Assembly (NCBI GenBank): GCA_039794405.1
Contig: JBDIVL010000044.1
Location: 1-34,346 of the forward strand
Source of the DNA: JBDIVL01 sp039794405
GTDB taxonomy: Bacteria; Planctomycetota; Brocadiia; Brocadiales; Brocadiaceae
Direction of reading: 5' to 3'
Length of the DNA stretch: 34,346 nucleotides
The notes under the pieces: model-generated
The model's database searches: none
Seen by the model: the letters and a program-made list of their open reading frames with translations, nothing else
What the model was told of the DNA's origin: nothing
Shown here: in pieces, positions 1 through 8,501 of the stretch
Numbering within the stretch: the first letter of the stretch is position 1
Layout: each line of letters opens with the position of its first letter
Made by a program: the position numbers and the translations under genes

Positions 1-29
1 TTGAAAAGAATCGGAATAAAAAATTTTCC

Positions 30-354
30 ACTATTTGTTTTTAAAGTACAAGTATCCGGAATACTTGAAAGACGATTTATTTATTTTATCAGAAAGTGCC
101 TACTTCATCTTCGTTACTGACCTTAAATCCTGTGTTCATCCGTATCATCCATCAGTATTTAATAAACCGAGAGGGTTGGTAGTTGGGTTGGGGCACAATT
201 TGGCATTGCAACACTTCGACCTGAACCCCGACATACGGAAATCGTGGTCGTATCCCTCTATCTTGATGCCCAATCTTCCTAAAAATCTGGCAGTTGCAAC
301 TCCGGTGTCGTACATACCTAAAATAACTGCGGCATGAGTATAAATGTCCAGCAT
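30..354 (-). pseudogene. Decayed N-terminal fragment of an ATP-grasp ligase-like protein
   Basis: The open part (354 down to 145, 69 codons) begins with a hydrophobic strand and a Rossmann-like start, AVILGMYDTGVATARFLGR, then GIKIEGYDHD, GFRSKCC and LCPNP. This is the order seen at the N-terminus of ATP-grasp carboxylate-amine or D-aspartate ligase-like proteins, which are usually several hundred residues long. Here the frame stops soon after LCPNP. Further along the same strand (about 130 to 40) a different frame reads ALSDKINKSSFKYSGYLYF after an internal stop, which could be the decayed next segment of the same domain. No ATP-binding core is present. It is best read as the remnant of a ligase gene at the edge of the polysaccharide locus. 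Family recognition of the first 55 residues is fairly good; the downstream remnant is tentative. Confidence 0.5.
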
Positions 355-366
355 TATTATGATAAA

Positions 367-1233
367 CTATTTTTCAGAAGTTGAAGAAGATTGAATTTTT
401 TCCATTACAATTTCAATATTATATTTTGCCTCTATATTTTTTGGATCAAAGATGAGTACTTTCTCCCATGTACTGATAGCCTCTTGATAATTTTCATCCC
501 GATATAATCTCACAGCTTCATCCAGCAATTTTTTCACCGTATCCTTTCTCTGATTCGAGGTTACTTTTTCAACTATTTTATCTTCTTGTGGCTTTTTTTC
601 AGATTTTAATTCTTTATCATGCACTTCTTCCCACTCATATCCTTCTTCAATCATAACCATGTTGTCTTTTTTGCTGGATACCTCTTTATAATTCCCACCT
701 CTATATAATGCCAGGGCTTCGTCCGGCAATTTTTGCGATGCCGCATTCCCAATCTTTTTATCATCTTCCAGATCTTTTTCAGACTTTAGTTCTTTGATCA
801 TTTCACACCCTTCCTTAACCACCTTATCCTCTTCTTTTATAACCTCATTGTGCCATCCCGTGCCGGAACCTGCAATATGAGATATTTGTGTTTGTAAAGC
901 AATAATCTGATTTTGTAAACCGGTCTTTCCCTTTTCAATTTCACCTAACCTCTTTAAGAGATCACTTATGTTCTTTTGGGTCTCGGAAATAATGGTTTTA
1001 AGAGAATTATCTTTCGATTCGATCTTAGAACTCATCTCGCTCATGTTAGCATTGAGATTCGAGTAATTTGTGTCCATATTCGTAATCCGTTGTTCAATTT
1101 CCCGAATCTTTTGGTCAACCAATGCCAGATGTTCCTCTTGTAGTTCTGTGTCCCTTTTACTCATTTCAGTACATCCAACTGATAAGGAAGACACACATAC
1201 GGCAGTAAAAATCAATAAAACATACTCCTTCAT
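367..1233 (-). CDS. Coiled-coil lipoprotein with C-terminal TPR-like motif
   Basis: The protein has about 288 residues from ATG 1233. That start is preferred to TTG 1251 because a GAAAGGG Shine-Dalgarno lies about 8 bases before it. A short hydrophobic signal ends at SSLSVGC (Cys21), a slightly imperfect lipobox, so it is probably a lipoprotein. Residues about 25-120 are a heptad-rich coiled coil. The C-terminal half carries two related segments, KLPDEALALYRGGNYKEV and KLLDEAVRLYRDENYQEAIS, separated by Lys/Glu-rich linkers; the second continues into a good TPR helix pair ending near DPKNIEAKYNIEIVM. The layout (lipid anchor, coil, TPR) resembles envelope scaffold proteins, but no specific function can be assigned. 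It lies downstream of the flippase, separated by about 190 bases. Confidence 0.75.
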   Translation of the reverse strand: MKEYVLLIFTAVCVSSLSVGCTEMSKRDTELQEEHLALVDQKIREIEQRITNMDTNYSNLNANMSEMSSKIESKDNSLKTIISETQKNISDLLKRLGEIEKGKTGLQNQIIALQTQISHIAGSGTGWHNEVIKEEDKVVKEGCEMIKELKSEKDLEDDKKIGNAASQKLPDEALALYRGGNYKEVSSKKDNMVMIEEGYEWEEVHDKELKSEKKPQEDKIVEKVTSNQRKDTVKKLLDEAVRLYRDENYQEAISTWEKVLIFDPKNIEAKYNIEIVMEKIQSSSTSEK

Positions 1234-1424
1234 ACTAAGTATCCCTTTCAAATATTTTTAGTAATTCACCGCACAGGATATAAAGAATCAGGGAAACAAT
1301 CCTATTTCATATTGGTAATATCAGTTTAAGTTACATAATTTTTATATTATAGCAGTTTCAAGCCTGAAGTTAATAAGGCTTGCAACATTCCGACTTCCGT
1401 ATAAAACCCCTACCCATATTGCCG

Positions 1425-2765
1425 CTATTTAAATTTTAATTTGTTTAACATTTTTAAAATTTCTAAGTTATTAATAAAAATTACTTCTTTATAAGATAGT
1501 TTTGATAACTGTAAAAACCTGATCAGCAGGATTGTTGTGGAAAATCCATAAGAAAAAGAAGAACTTATTGCAGCACCAATTATTCCGTAACGCGGGATTA
1601 GTATATAATTTAACAAAAGATTGGCAATCAAGGATGCAATGGAACTCCACGACACGAATCCAGGTATGTTATAACTGTACATTTCTATTTTTAAAAAGTT
1701 ATAAATTGACAAGGCTAGAATACCGGGAAGCAGACACAGTACAGAACTATAAGCAGGCAAAAAAACCTTACCAAACATTAATAGGATAATAAACTTCCCA
1801 CACACTACCATACCGAGGCACATCAATATCATAATAAATAAAACATGTCTAATAACAATTGGTGTAACGATTTTAGCGTCTCTTGATTGTAAACCGAGTC
1901 GAATAGGGAGAAATGATTGACTGATAGAACTTGAAATTGACAATAGTATCTCAGCAACAGACACACTAACAACATATAGACCTAGATTTTTGGCACCTAA
2001 CATATGAGAAACAAGGACGATATCAATTTTACGAACCATGATATCAGCAATAATACTTAAGTAGCCTCGGCAACCATAAGAGAAACTTCCTTTAAGATAA
2101 TCATACGATAGGTTGAAATGAAAAGAACTTTTTAAAAGAATTTTTATTGAAGAGCAGAGAGCAACTATAATTATACTTATTGCCCATGAATAAACCGCAG
2201 CCTTTAAGGAATGGCCGGTACATAATAGGAATGGGTATATAAGTATTACAGGCATTGCAGACATGCATAATGTCATGAAGTTTAAGAAATGTATCTGTTT
2301 AATAGCTGTAATGATGTCTTCCCAATATCTTTGGAGTAAAACAAGAGGAATTAAAAAAAGTACAATAGGGGTGAATGATTTGATTGTTTTACTATCGCCT
2401 TTCAACAAGCCTTCATAGGAAAAGACTACGTATCCTATACCTGCAAGGCATAAACCGAGCAATATGACAACAAGGAATGTATTGCCCGCAATTTTTTTCA
2501 GGTCACATTTATGTCTTGCGAGCATATACACATTGCCGAGACCAAACCCTAAGTTACCAAAACCTATTATCAGGTCTGGAATTGTTATAAGCAAACTGAA
2601 GATCCCTTTGTCTGTTGGTCCAAGCAGACGAGTAATAACGACATTTTTAGCTATCTGAATTACGAGGCGAAGTATTCTAATTGCAAAGGTTGAAAAGGAA
2701 AACTTGCGTAAATTGCCTAAGACCTCTTCTGTCTCATCCGTATCGCTACTATTTTTTTGAGGCAT
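1425..2765 (-). CDS. Polysaccharide flippase, Wzx/MOP superfamily
   Basis: A very hydrophobic protein of about 446 residues from ATG 2765; an in-frame ATG at 2870 would add 35 residues, and neither start has a clear Shine-Dalgarno. I prefer 2765 because MPQKNSSDTDETEEVLGNLR followed by FSFSTFAIRILRLVIQIAKN is the usual cytosolic start plus first helix of Wzx proteins, followed by VVITRLLGPTDKGIFSLLI. Roughly 12-14 membrane segments can be counted through to the C-terminus (SIASLIANLLLNYILIPRYG, IIGAAISSSFSYGFSTTILL). The family flips undecaprenyl-linked oligosaccharide repeat units across the inner membrane before polymerisation. The locus supplies the other parts expected of a Wzx/Wzy pathway, supporting this role. 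The glycan carried cannot be read from sequence. Confidence 0.85.
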   Translation of the reverse strand: MPQKNSSDTDETEEVLGNLRKFSFSTFAIRILRLVIQIAKNVVITRLLGPTDKGIFSLLITIPDLIIGFGNLGFGLGNVYMLARHKCDLKKIAGNTFLVVILLGLCLAGIGYVVFSYEGLLKGDSKTIKSFTPIVLFLIPLVLLQRYWEDIITAIKQIHFLNFMTLCMSAMPVILIYPFLLCTGHSLKAAVYSWAISIIIVALCSSIKILLKSSFHFNLSYDYLKGSFSYGCRGYLSIIADIMVRKIDIVLVSHMLGAKNLGLYVVSVSVAEILLSISSSISQSFLPIRLGLQSRDAKIVTPIVIRHVLFIMILMCLGMVVCGKFIILLMFGKVFLPAYSSVLCLLPGILALSIYNFLKIEMYSYNIPGFVSWSSIASLIANLLLNYILIPRYGIIGAAISSSFSYGFSTTILLIRFLQLSKLSYKEVIFINNLEILKMLNKLKFK

Positions 2766-3189
2766 ATAAGCTGAACTTTTAAAAACATTGGTGGAGTAGA
2801 AAAATAGAGAACTGGATAAAGAAAACACCCTCCATTTATGGTAAAAACAATAGAGGCAATGAACAAACATAAAGAAAAGGAGGGCAAAATGGGAATTAAT
2901 TTATGTCGAGATAGTATCACAATAGAATTTAGTTGTCAATTTAGAGTTGAATTAACGAACAGCATTTAGAGGCGATCATAAAGGCATTTTAAATGGTTGC
3001 ATTTTTTCCGCAAAAAGATCAAATCGGTTCGTGACAATCCAGCATACCTTGTTATCAATTTTTCTGCCACCTTTACGCAATTCCTACCTGGCCAATGCTG
3101 AAAATGCTTGAAAGTATCTTATTATTGTTGTACTTTTACAACAATTTATTTCGTTTCTTACAAGAAATAAATCTTGGTATTATCAAATT
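2766..3189. other. Divergent intergenic region between flippase and APH-fold kinase genes
   Basis: This stretch separates the minus-strand flippase from the plus-strand kinase and must hold promoters for both. If the flippase starts at 2870 the gap is 319 bases. Apart from the two hairpins at 3124-3170 I see no RNA gene, repeat-family module or convincing small ORF. Confidence 0.5.
3124..3170 (+). promoter_or_regulatory. Two tandem inverted repeats upstream of the APH-fold kinase gene
   Basis: ATTGTTGTA (3124-3132) and TACAACAAT (3137-3145) are perfect 9-base arms with a 4-base loop. They are followed directly by TTATTTC (3146-3152) and GAAATAA (3164-3170), 7-base arms with an 11-base loop. 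The pair ends 19 bases before the TTG start at 3190. It could be an operator or a 5' leader hairpin. There is no T-run of a typical terminator, and the assignment is inference. Confidence 0.4.
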
Positions 3190-4359
3190 TTGAAACTCAG
3201 AGGCAGAGCTCACATAGCTGCGTTAAATCTTGAGACTTTGGTCAATCTGTACGCACCTGAAAAAATGATATTCAGCATAAATAAGAATTTACGAAAAGGT
3301 ATATTATTAAGTAATGACACGTTAATAGATATTTTACAGAAGAGAATATTTGAAAACCTTATTAACTACTTTCCTACTGAAAATATTGAAAATTGTACTA
3401 TCAAGGCCATTCCCCACTCTTTTGTATCTTCCAATCCGATTTACATTTTTGAAGTTGGCTTAAACCAAGGTACATTTAAAAAAGTAATTTTTGCAAAGGT
3501 TATCCCCTCGAGTGAGAATTACACAGGCGGAAAAGATGAATACGAAGTGCTTAAAACTCTCTATGGAAATGATAAACTGGAGAGAGGGCATTTCTTTGTA
3601 CCACGTCCTATAGGTTATTTTGCCGAATTGAATACTATTTTAACTGAAAAGGCAGAGGGTATGAAACTAGGCAATTTATTAAAAAAACCATACAGCATAT
3701 TTTCGTTTTGTAAAAATATTCAAACACACGAGTTCTTAATGACAAGGTGCGGCAACTGCCTGAAAGTCATTCACGATGTCAATGCTATCGGCAAAACATG
3801 TTTTGTTCCTGATGAATTACAAAACAAAATCAATGCCCACATTGACTATTTGACTAATAAAAAAGTGCTTAGCAGAAAAACCAAAGAAAGGATTTCAGAA
3901 GTAGTCGCAAACACGCTTTACAAAACCAGGAATTTAAAGTTTCCGTTAGTAAAACAACATGGCGATTACGGTATAGGAAACATACTTATTAGTGGTGAAA
4001 AAATTACTGTTATAGATTTTACATTTTCATGCGAGGATTTAATTTACAATGATATTAGTCATTTTTTAATGGACATAGAGATGTTTTACTATCGACACCC
4101 CAGGATGTTATTCTTTAATTTTCATACAATCGGCCTGCTTAAGAAAAGATTTTTAGAGGGATATTTCGCCAGCCTGTCAGAAATCAAAGACGTTGACTGG
4201 GTACTGATACACTTGTATAAGATTAGGAATATCATAATAAATTACCAAAGACAATATAACCGTTGTTCTCAATTTAATCGTTTTTTTTCCCCTTTTCTTA
4301 GTGTGATATATCATAAATTCCTTATGAATGAAGTTGTGAAATTATGCAAGCTCTTGTAA
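3190..4359 (+). CDS. APH/choline-kinase-fold phosphotransferase
   Basis: A 389-residue protein with the phosphotransferase signature of the aminoglycoside phosphotransferase/choline kinase superfamily. KQHGDYGIGNILI carries the catalytic HGDxxxxN loop, and ITVIDFTFS carries the metal-binding Asp. Upstream segments VIFAKVIP and FVPRPIGYF fit the nucleotide-binding lobe, and CGNCLKVIHDV matches the helix before the catalytic loop. It probably phosphorylates a small hydroxyl substrate such as a sugar, lipid or glycan precursor; real antibiotic resistance is unlikely in this setting. The start is uncertain: TTG 3190 gives the full frame, while ATG 3265 would begin at MIFSINKNL. Neither has a strong Shine-Dalgarno. 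The 3' end overlaps the following GT2 gene by 16 bases, so the two are translationally linked. Confidence 0.75.
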   Translation: MKLRGRAHIAALNLETLVNLYAPEKMIFSINKNLRKGILLSNDTLIDILQKRIFENLINYFPTENIENCTIKAIPHSFVSSNPIYIFEVGLNQGTFKKVIFAKVIPSSENYTGGKDEYEVLKTLYGNDKLERGHFFVPRPIGYFAELNTILTEKAEGMKLGNLLKKPYSIFSFCKNIQTHEFLMTRCGNCLKVIHDVNAIGKTCFVPDELQNKINAHIDYLTNKKVLSRKTKERISEVVANTLYKTRNLKFPLVKQHGDYGIGNILISGEKITVIDFTFSCEDLIYNDISHFLMDIEMFYYRHPRMLFFNFHTIGLLKKRFLEGYFASLSEIKDVDWVLIHLYKIRNIIINYQRQYNRCSQFNRFFSPFLSVIYHKFLMNEVVKLCKLL

Positions 4360-5381
4360 ATTTTAGCGAAAATGATAAGATGCTGGCTTGCATTGTTGTA
4401 CGCACTATAATAAAACTAAATGAAAACGCGCAAAGAGATATATCAGTGCTCAGGGCAAGTGTGATAATTCCAACCTTTAACAGGCCGGTAGAATTAAAAA
4501 ACTGTATACAGTCTATTCTGGAACAGACCGTAAGACCGTTTGAATTGATTATTATTGATGATGGCAATCTCCAGGATTTACCTCTTAAAAAAGAATGCAA
4601 AGATGCGGGAATTCAATATAGATACTTAAAAAAAAACAAACCAGGCCTTACAGCATCGAGAAATGCCGGTGTAAAATTAGCACAGGGTGATATTATTTTC
4701 TTTCTTGACGATGATGTAGTTTTGTTTCCTGACTATATCCAGGAGATGTTGAATACTTATGATGAAAAACGCATAATAGGTGGTGTTGGGGGTTTAATTG
4801 CGAATCAAAAACCATCCAAATTTATACATCCTGTAAGAAGACTTCTTGACGTTGCCTTGCTTATATCAAGTTTTAGTGAGGGAAAAGTGCTTCCTTCAGG
4901 ATTTTGTATCAACTTTGGTGAAACAGGACTTCCTATCAAAAGAGTAAAAGAGGTAGATTTCCTTTCCGGAGGCGTAAGTTCCTATAGAAAAGAGATTTTT
5001 GAAGAATTCTCATTCGATACTGAAAAATACCTTGGTTATGGGCTTGGTGAGGATATGGACTTTTCGTATCAAGTTTCGAAAAAGTACAAACTCATGTTAA
5101 ATCCAAAAGTAAGGCTTTTTCACCTTAAATCCTCTAAAATGAGGCTTGATAAAAAAGAAGAAGGTAGGCAGTTTATTATAAACAGATATTTATTTTTTAC
5201 CCGTCATGTAAAAAAAAGCTGGTGGAGTTGGCTATTTTTCTTTTATGCGATTTTTGGTTATGTTTTAATAAGAATTATTTCCTTTATTATTTTACCAAAA
5301 ACAAAGAAGATAGGACGAATAAAAGGGTATTTTAGTGCTTTTGGAGATATTTTAAAGGGTAACATTAGAATCCAGAATTAG
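4344..5381 (+). CDS. Glycosyltransferase family 2 with C-terminal membrane segment
   Basis: 345 residues. After a leader of about 36 residues the GT-A fold starts at RASVIIPTFNRP. It continues with the nucleotide-binding LIIIDDGN, the TASRNAGVKLAQGDIIFFLDDD stretch holding the DDD metal site, and an acidic GLGEDMDFSYQV motif. Near the end SWWSWLFFFYAIFGYV and IRIISFIIL form hydrophobic segments that would anchor it at the inner membrane. It would transfer a nucleotide-activated sugar to a glycan or lipid carrier; the sugar is not predictable. It overlaps the APH-fold kinase by 16 bases, forming a two-gene plus-strand unit, and overlaps the converging GT4 gene tail to tail by 4 bases (TTAG). 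An ATG at 4380 is an alternative start. Confidence 0.85.
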   Translation: MQALVNFSENDKMLACIVVRTIIKLNENAQRDISVLRASVIIPTFNRPVELKNCIQSILEQTVRPFELIIIDDGNLQDLPLKKECKDAGIQYRYLKKNKPGLTASRNAGVKLAQGDIIFFLDDDVVLFPDYIQEMLNTYDEKRIIGGVGGLIANQKPSKFIHPVRRLLDVALLISSFSEGKVLPSGFCINFGETGLPIKRVKEVDFLSGGVSSYRKEIFEEFSFDTEKYLGYGLGEDMDFSYQVSKKYKLMLNPKVRLFHLKSSKMRLDKKEEGRQFIINRYLFFTRHVKKSWWSWLFFFYAIFGYVLIRIISFIILPKTKKIGRIKGYFSAFGDILKGNIRIQN

Positions 5382-6526
5382 ACAGATTCCTTGTAATCAG
5401 TCCGCTTTGCCACGCGGAGATATAAACCTTCAGTTTTTCTAATATTTACTGCTAGAGAAAATTGTGTCTCTACAATAAATCGCCCATTATCCTTAAATTT
5501 ATCACGGAGAAACTTATTGTTTTTAATGATTAACGTAGCCCTTGCCATAGAATCGATGTCTCCTGCATTTACCAAAAATCCATTATAGTTATGGGTAACG
5601 ACCTCTCCAACTCCTCCAACCCGTGTTGCAACCACAGGAACACGCATTGCACATGCCTCTAAGATTACCAAAGGTATCCCCTCTGTGTAAGAGGTAAGGA
5701 GAAGCAAATCAAGGCACCGGTATAAATCAAACAATTTACTCTGTGATAACAACCCTAAAAAACGGAATTTATTTTCCAAATCAAATTGTTTAACCAGGGA
5801 CTTCATCGTTTTTTCTTCATTGCCTTCACCAGCTACAAGGAATTCACAATTGGCGTCCTGGTTAAGCACTTTTTGAGCAATATGGACGAAATCAGAGGGT
5901 CCCTTTTCCTTACTGATTCTCCCAATAAATCCAATACGAAAGGGTTGTGAAAACTTATTTAACTCTTCGGATAAATCGTCCTTCTTCGGTGGCTGCCACT
6001 TATTAAGGTCAATACTGTTGTGAATCAGATATGTCTTTCGTATCCCATATGACCTTGCAATTCGTCTTGTATTTTCAGATACGGCAATTACTGCATTAAA
6101 TCGCCTTAAGAGAAACATATCGAGTCTGTTATACAAAACACTTCTAAATCGTCGCGTAATCCAGCCATGGACAGTACTAACAAGTATTAATCGTGGAAAA
6201 CATAATTTCAGCAGATAACCATAAAGGTCAGATTTAGGATCATGACAATGAATAATGTTTACATCATATTTCCTGATATATAAGACAAGGTTTAGGAATT
6301 GTTTTAAACTAAAGAATTTTGAGCCGGGAAATTCAAGATAACAAATGCCCATTTCTTTTAGCTTTGCTGAGATAACTGAAGTGTCATCACCACATTTTCT
6401 CAAATATGCGGCGATAAACGAAAAACAAGCTGAATCTATGTACGCAGCCGTATTGATAATTACAGTGTCCGCCCCCCCTCCCCCGCCTGCCGTTTGTCGC
6501 AAATTGAATACAACAATTTTATTCAT
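5378..6526 (-). CDS. Glycosyltransferase family 4 (GT-B fold)
   Basis: 382 residues with the two-domain GT-B layout. The N-terminal domain starts MNKIVVFNLRQTAGGGGGAD, where the Gly-rich loop replaces the usual GGAER, and includes VNIIHCHDPKSDLYG and STVHGW. The C-terminal domain carries FRIGFIGRISKEKGP, FRFLGLLSQSKLFDLYRCLD and the E-x7-E motif in YTEGIPLVILEACAMRVPVV. These are typical of retaining GT4 enzymes that use nucleotide sugars. Its ATG directly follows the TAG of the secreted-protein gene, so translation is probably coupled; no separate Shine-Dalgarno is visible. The glycine loop is encoded by a G-rich homopolymer tract (6472-6484). Confidence 0.88.
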   Translation of the reverse strand: MNKIVVFNLRQTAGGGGGADTVIINTAAYIDSACFSFIAAYLRKCGDDTSVISAKLKEMGICYLEFPGSKFFSLKQFLNLVLYIRKYDVNIIHCHDPKSDLYGYLLKLCFPRLILVSTVHGWITRRFRSVLYNRLDMFLLRRFNAVIAVSENTRRIARSYGIRKTYLIHNSIDLNKWQPPKKDDLSEELNKFSQPFRIGFIGRISKEKGPSDFVHIAQKVLNQDANCEFLVAGEGNEEKTMKSLVKQFDLENKFRFLGLLSQSKLFDLYRCLDLLLLTSYTEGIPLVILEACAMRVPVVATRVGGVGEVVTHNYNGFLVNAGDIDSMARATLIIKNNKFLRDKFKDNGRFIVETQFSLAVNIRKTEGLYLRVAKRTDYKESV

Positions 6527-7549
6527 CTACTTTTTGCTGACGACATTACCCTTCAGTACCCTGAACTTTTCTACGGGAATATTTTTCAAATCGCTAAGGA
6601 AGTTATACTTCTTCCATTTCCCACCGTCGGTACCTAAATTTTGGAAATAAATAGAAAAATCAGAGGCATTATCCCCGTTATACATGCCGTATATTTGCAT
6701 TGCCTTTGCAATTACCTTCGTGGCAGGTGACAGGTTTAACGAATCCAGATTTAGTTTCGGGTCTAGCTGTAATCGTGCGCCTTCCGGGATATACTCGTAA
6801 CCAATTCCTTCTCCGTCAGTACGAGATGCAGGTGGGCTGCATAATTGCGGTTTCCCTTCCGGGTATGTGGTCTTCCGGTTAATTGGAGTTGCACACACCA
6901 AGGCGTGCCTGATTTCGCCCTTTTCAATCTCTTCCGGACGGATTAAACCCGCGATTAATGGAAAACCTGAGCCACGCGCACCGTAGGTCCACCAGTAATC
7001 AGCGTGAAAAGGCTCACGATAGCCAGACCCGTCCAAATCCCATGTATCAATCATGCTTGCAATCCATGAGCCGTCCGGCATTAGTTGAGCACGGGAGAAA
7101 TCCCAGCTCTTGCGCGCTTTTGGGTCAACCAGTACCATGTGTCCGTCTTTCTCTGGGTCAGGCCATACCCCCTCAGGTACAGGCAATTTACTTGCAACAC
7201 CGTCCCTGTCCGGATCAACAATGGGATTGATATCCTTTGCAATGGTTTTTACATCCTTTCTGTGACTGGTTTCTATGTCTACGACAAAGACGGGCACTGT
7301 CCATTTTGTTATGTTGCCTCTCAATGTTTTGGCCTTATGTTTTAAGTGGTTAATCATCAGGTCTGAAAAACGATCTACTTCTGGTTTTTCTGGAATAGGG
7401 GTGTTCCACGGAGACGTATCACTGAACGGACGAAAATCTGCCGGCAGAGAAATGCCTAAATAGCCTTTGCTATCAACAGCATATAGAATCGAATGTACGA
7501 AAAATATGCAATATGCAGTTACTATAAATTTTGTTCGAAATTCTTTCAT
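6527..7549 (-). CDS. Secreted protein of unknown function in the polysaccharide operon
   Basis: About 340 residues from ATG 7549, chosen over TTG 7576 because CAGGGG lies about 8 bases before it. A Sec signal peptide (KFIVTAYCIFFVHSILYA) probably ends at residue 24. The mature part has many Trp, Asp, Pro and Gly residues, including RPFSDTSPWNTPIP near the start, VDPDRDGVASKLPVP (a calcium-loop-like stretch), KSWDFSRAQLMPDGSW, YWWTYGARGSGFPLIAGLIR and DGEGIGYEYIPEGARLQLDP. I recall the SPWNTPI signature from other secreted proteins but know no characterised member. Its place between a methyltransferase and a GT4 suggests it binds or modifies the exported glycan. That is inference; hydrolase, lyase and structural roles all remain open. 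Confidence 0.7.
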   Translation of the reverse strand: MKEFRTKFIVTAYCIFFVHSILYAVDSKGYLGISLPADFRPFSDTSPWNTPIPEKPEVDRFSDLMINHLKHKAKTLRGNITKWTVPVFVVDIETSHRKDVKTIAKDINPIVDPDRDGVASKLPVPEGVWPDPEKDGHMVLVDPKARKSWDFSRAQLMPDGSWIASMIDTWDLDGSGYREPFHADYWWTYGARGSGFPLIAGLIRPEEIEKGEIRHALVCATPINRKTTYPEGKPQLCSPPASRTDGEGIGYEYIPEGARLQLDPKLNLDSLNLSPATKVIAKAMQIYGMYNGDNASDFSIYFQNLGTDGGKWKKYNFLSDLKNIPVEKFRVLKGNVVSKK

Positions 7550-7637
7550 ATTTAAGCCCCTGTTCAGAAATTTCAATCTTGCATAACGAAGAGCTGCTTT
7601 GTTCTACAGAAAAATATCCAACCTGTTACTTTTATGC

Positions 7638-8378
7638 TCATTGCTTCTGTAAGACGGCAATAATGTTTGTCCTAAACGGTTTGAACAGTCTGGTCATCGT
7701 AATTCTTATCCAAATAATCTCGAATAATGCGAGTGGAGGAATAATTGTAAATACAGCCGATGAAGCCAAATATTTGACTTTCACAACCTTAAATCCTGCT
7801 GCATTTGCAAGGTTATGAATTTTATCTGCACTATTTGCCTTGTAATAGGTAACAAAATCTCCCTCCCTGTCTCTATGGAAAAAACGTACAAGTTTTGGTT
7901 TTAAAACTCTTGGAACAAGCATGAGCAAGATTGCCGTGTAGCCAGATATATTTGGGGTATGGAAAATAAACGTGCCTCCAGGTCTTAGAATCCTCTGTAT
8001 TTCCCGGAAAGTAACGTCAGGATTTTCCATGTGTTCTGCAACCATATTCGCTGTTGCCAGATCAAAAGAATTGTCTTTTAAGGGAAGATTAGCTATGTCA
8101 CCCTGTATTAATCGTGAAATTGTTTTGTGATTTAATAACGATTGCAGATTGCAGTCAATCCCTGCCACCATCTTACAATTCTCCGTGAGTTTTTTCTCTT
8201 CTTCCAGCCGCCATGGAGGAAGAATATGTTCTCTACAGCCCAAATCCAGCCATCTTATATCTGGTTTAACATGGAGTTTGAGTATGTCCTCATATAAAGA
8301 TTGTGAATATTTCAGTGAAGGTGCAATTACTTCCTGCATCATACGTGAAAATTCGCAAAAACGTTTTCTTATGCTCAT
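7638..8378 (-). CDS. Class I SAM-dependent methyltransferase
   Basis: 246 residues. Motif I is IRWLDLGCREH (about residues 42-51), followed by MVAGIDCN for the SAM ribose-binding acid, LIQGDIANLPLKDNSFDLA for motifs II/III, and EIQRILRPGGTFIFHTPN for the post-motif strand. These mark the Methyltransf_11 type. The usual glycine-rich GxG after LDLGC is replaced by REH with a short insertion, so motif I is atypical. The C-terminal stretch VFTIIPPLALFEIIWIRI is hydrophobic and could associate with the membrane. Located in the EPS operon, it may methylate a sugar in the repeat unit. ATG 8378 has GAGG about 9 bases before it, and 60-90 bases separate it from the downstream secreted-protein gene. 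Confidence 0.82.
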   Translation of the reverse strand: MSIRKRFCEFSRMMQEVIAPSLKYSQSLYEDILKLHVKPDIRWLDLGCREHILPPWRLEEEKKLTENCKMVAGIDCNLQSLLNHKTISRLIQGDIANLPLKDNSFDLATANMVAEHMENPDVTFREIQRILRPGGTFIFHTPNISGYTAILLMLVPRVLKPKLVRFFHRDREGDFVTYYKANSADKIHNLANAAGFKVVKVKYLASSAVFTIIPPLALFEIIWIRITMTRLFKPFRTNIIAVLQKQ

Positions 8379-8501
8379 GAAACAGCCTCATACATACAGA
8401 ACTTACACACTCGAAGAGAAGGGCTATTATATAGGAGTAGTGATTTCATTGAAATGTGCAAGTCCTGATATAATTAAAGTATTCGTCCTACTTCAATGTG
8501 G

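Noticed and set aside
35..337. 100-codon plus-strand frame
   Set aside because: Opposite strand of the ATP-grasp remnant, which has clear motif order; this frame has none.
3190..4359. Antibiotic-resistance phosphotransferase
   Set aside because: It shares only the general APH-fold loop; the setting is a polysaccharide locus and no resistance-specific signature is visible.
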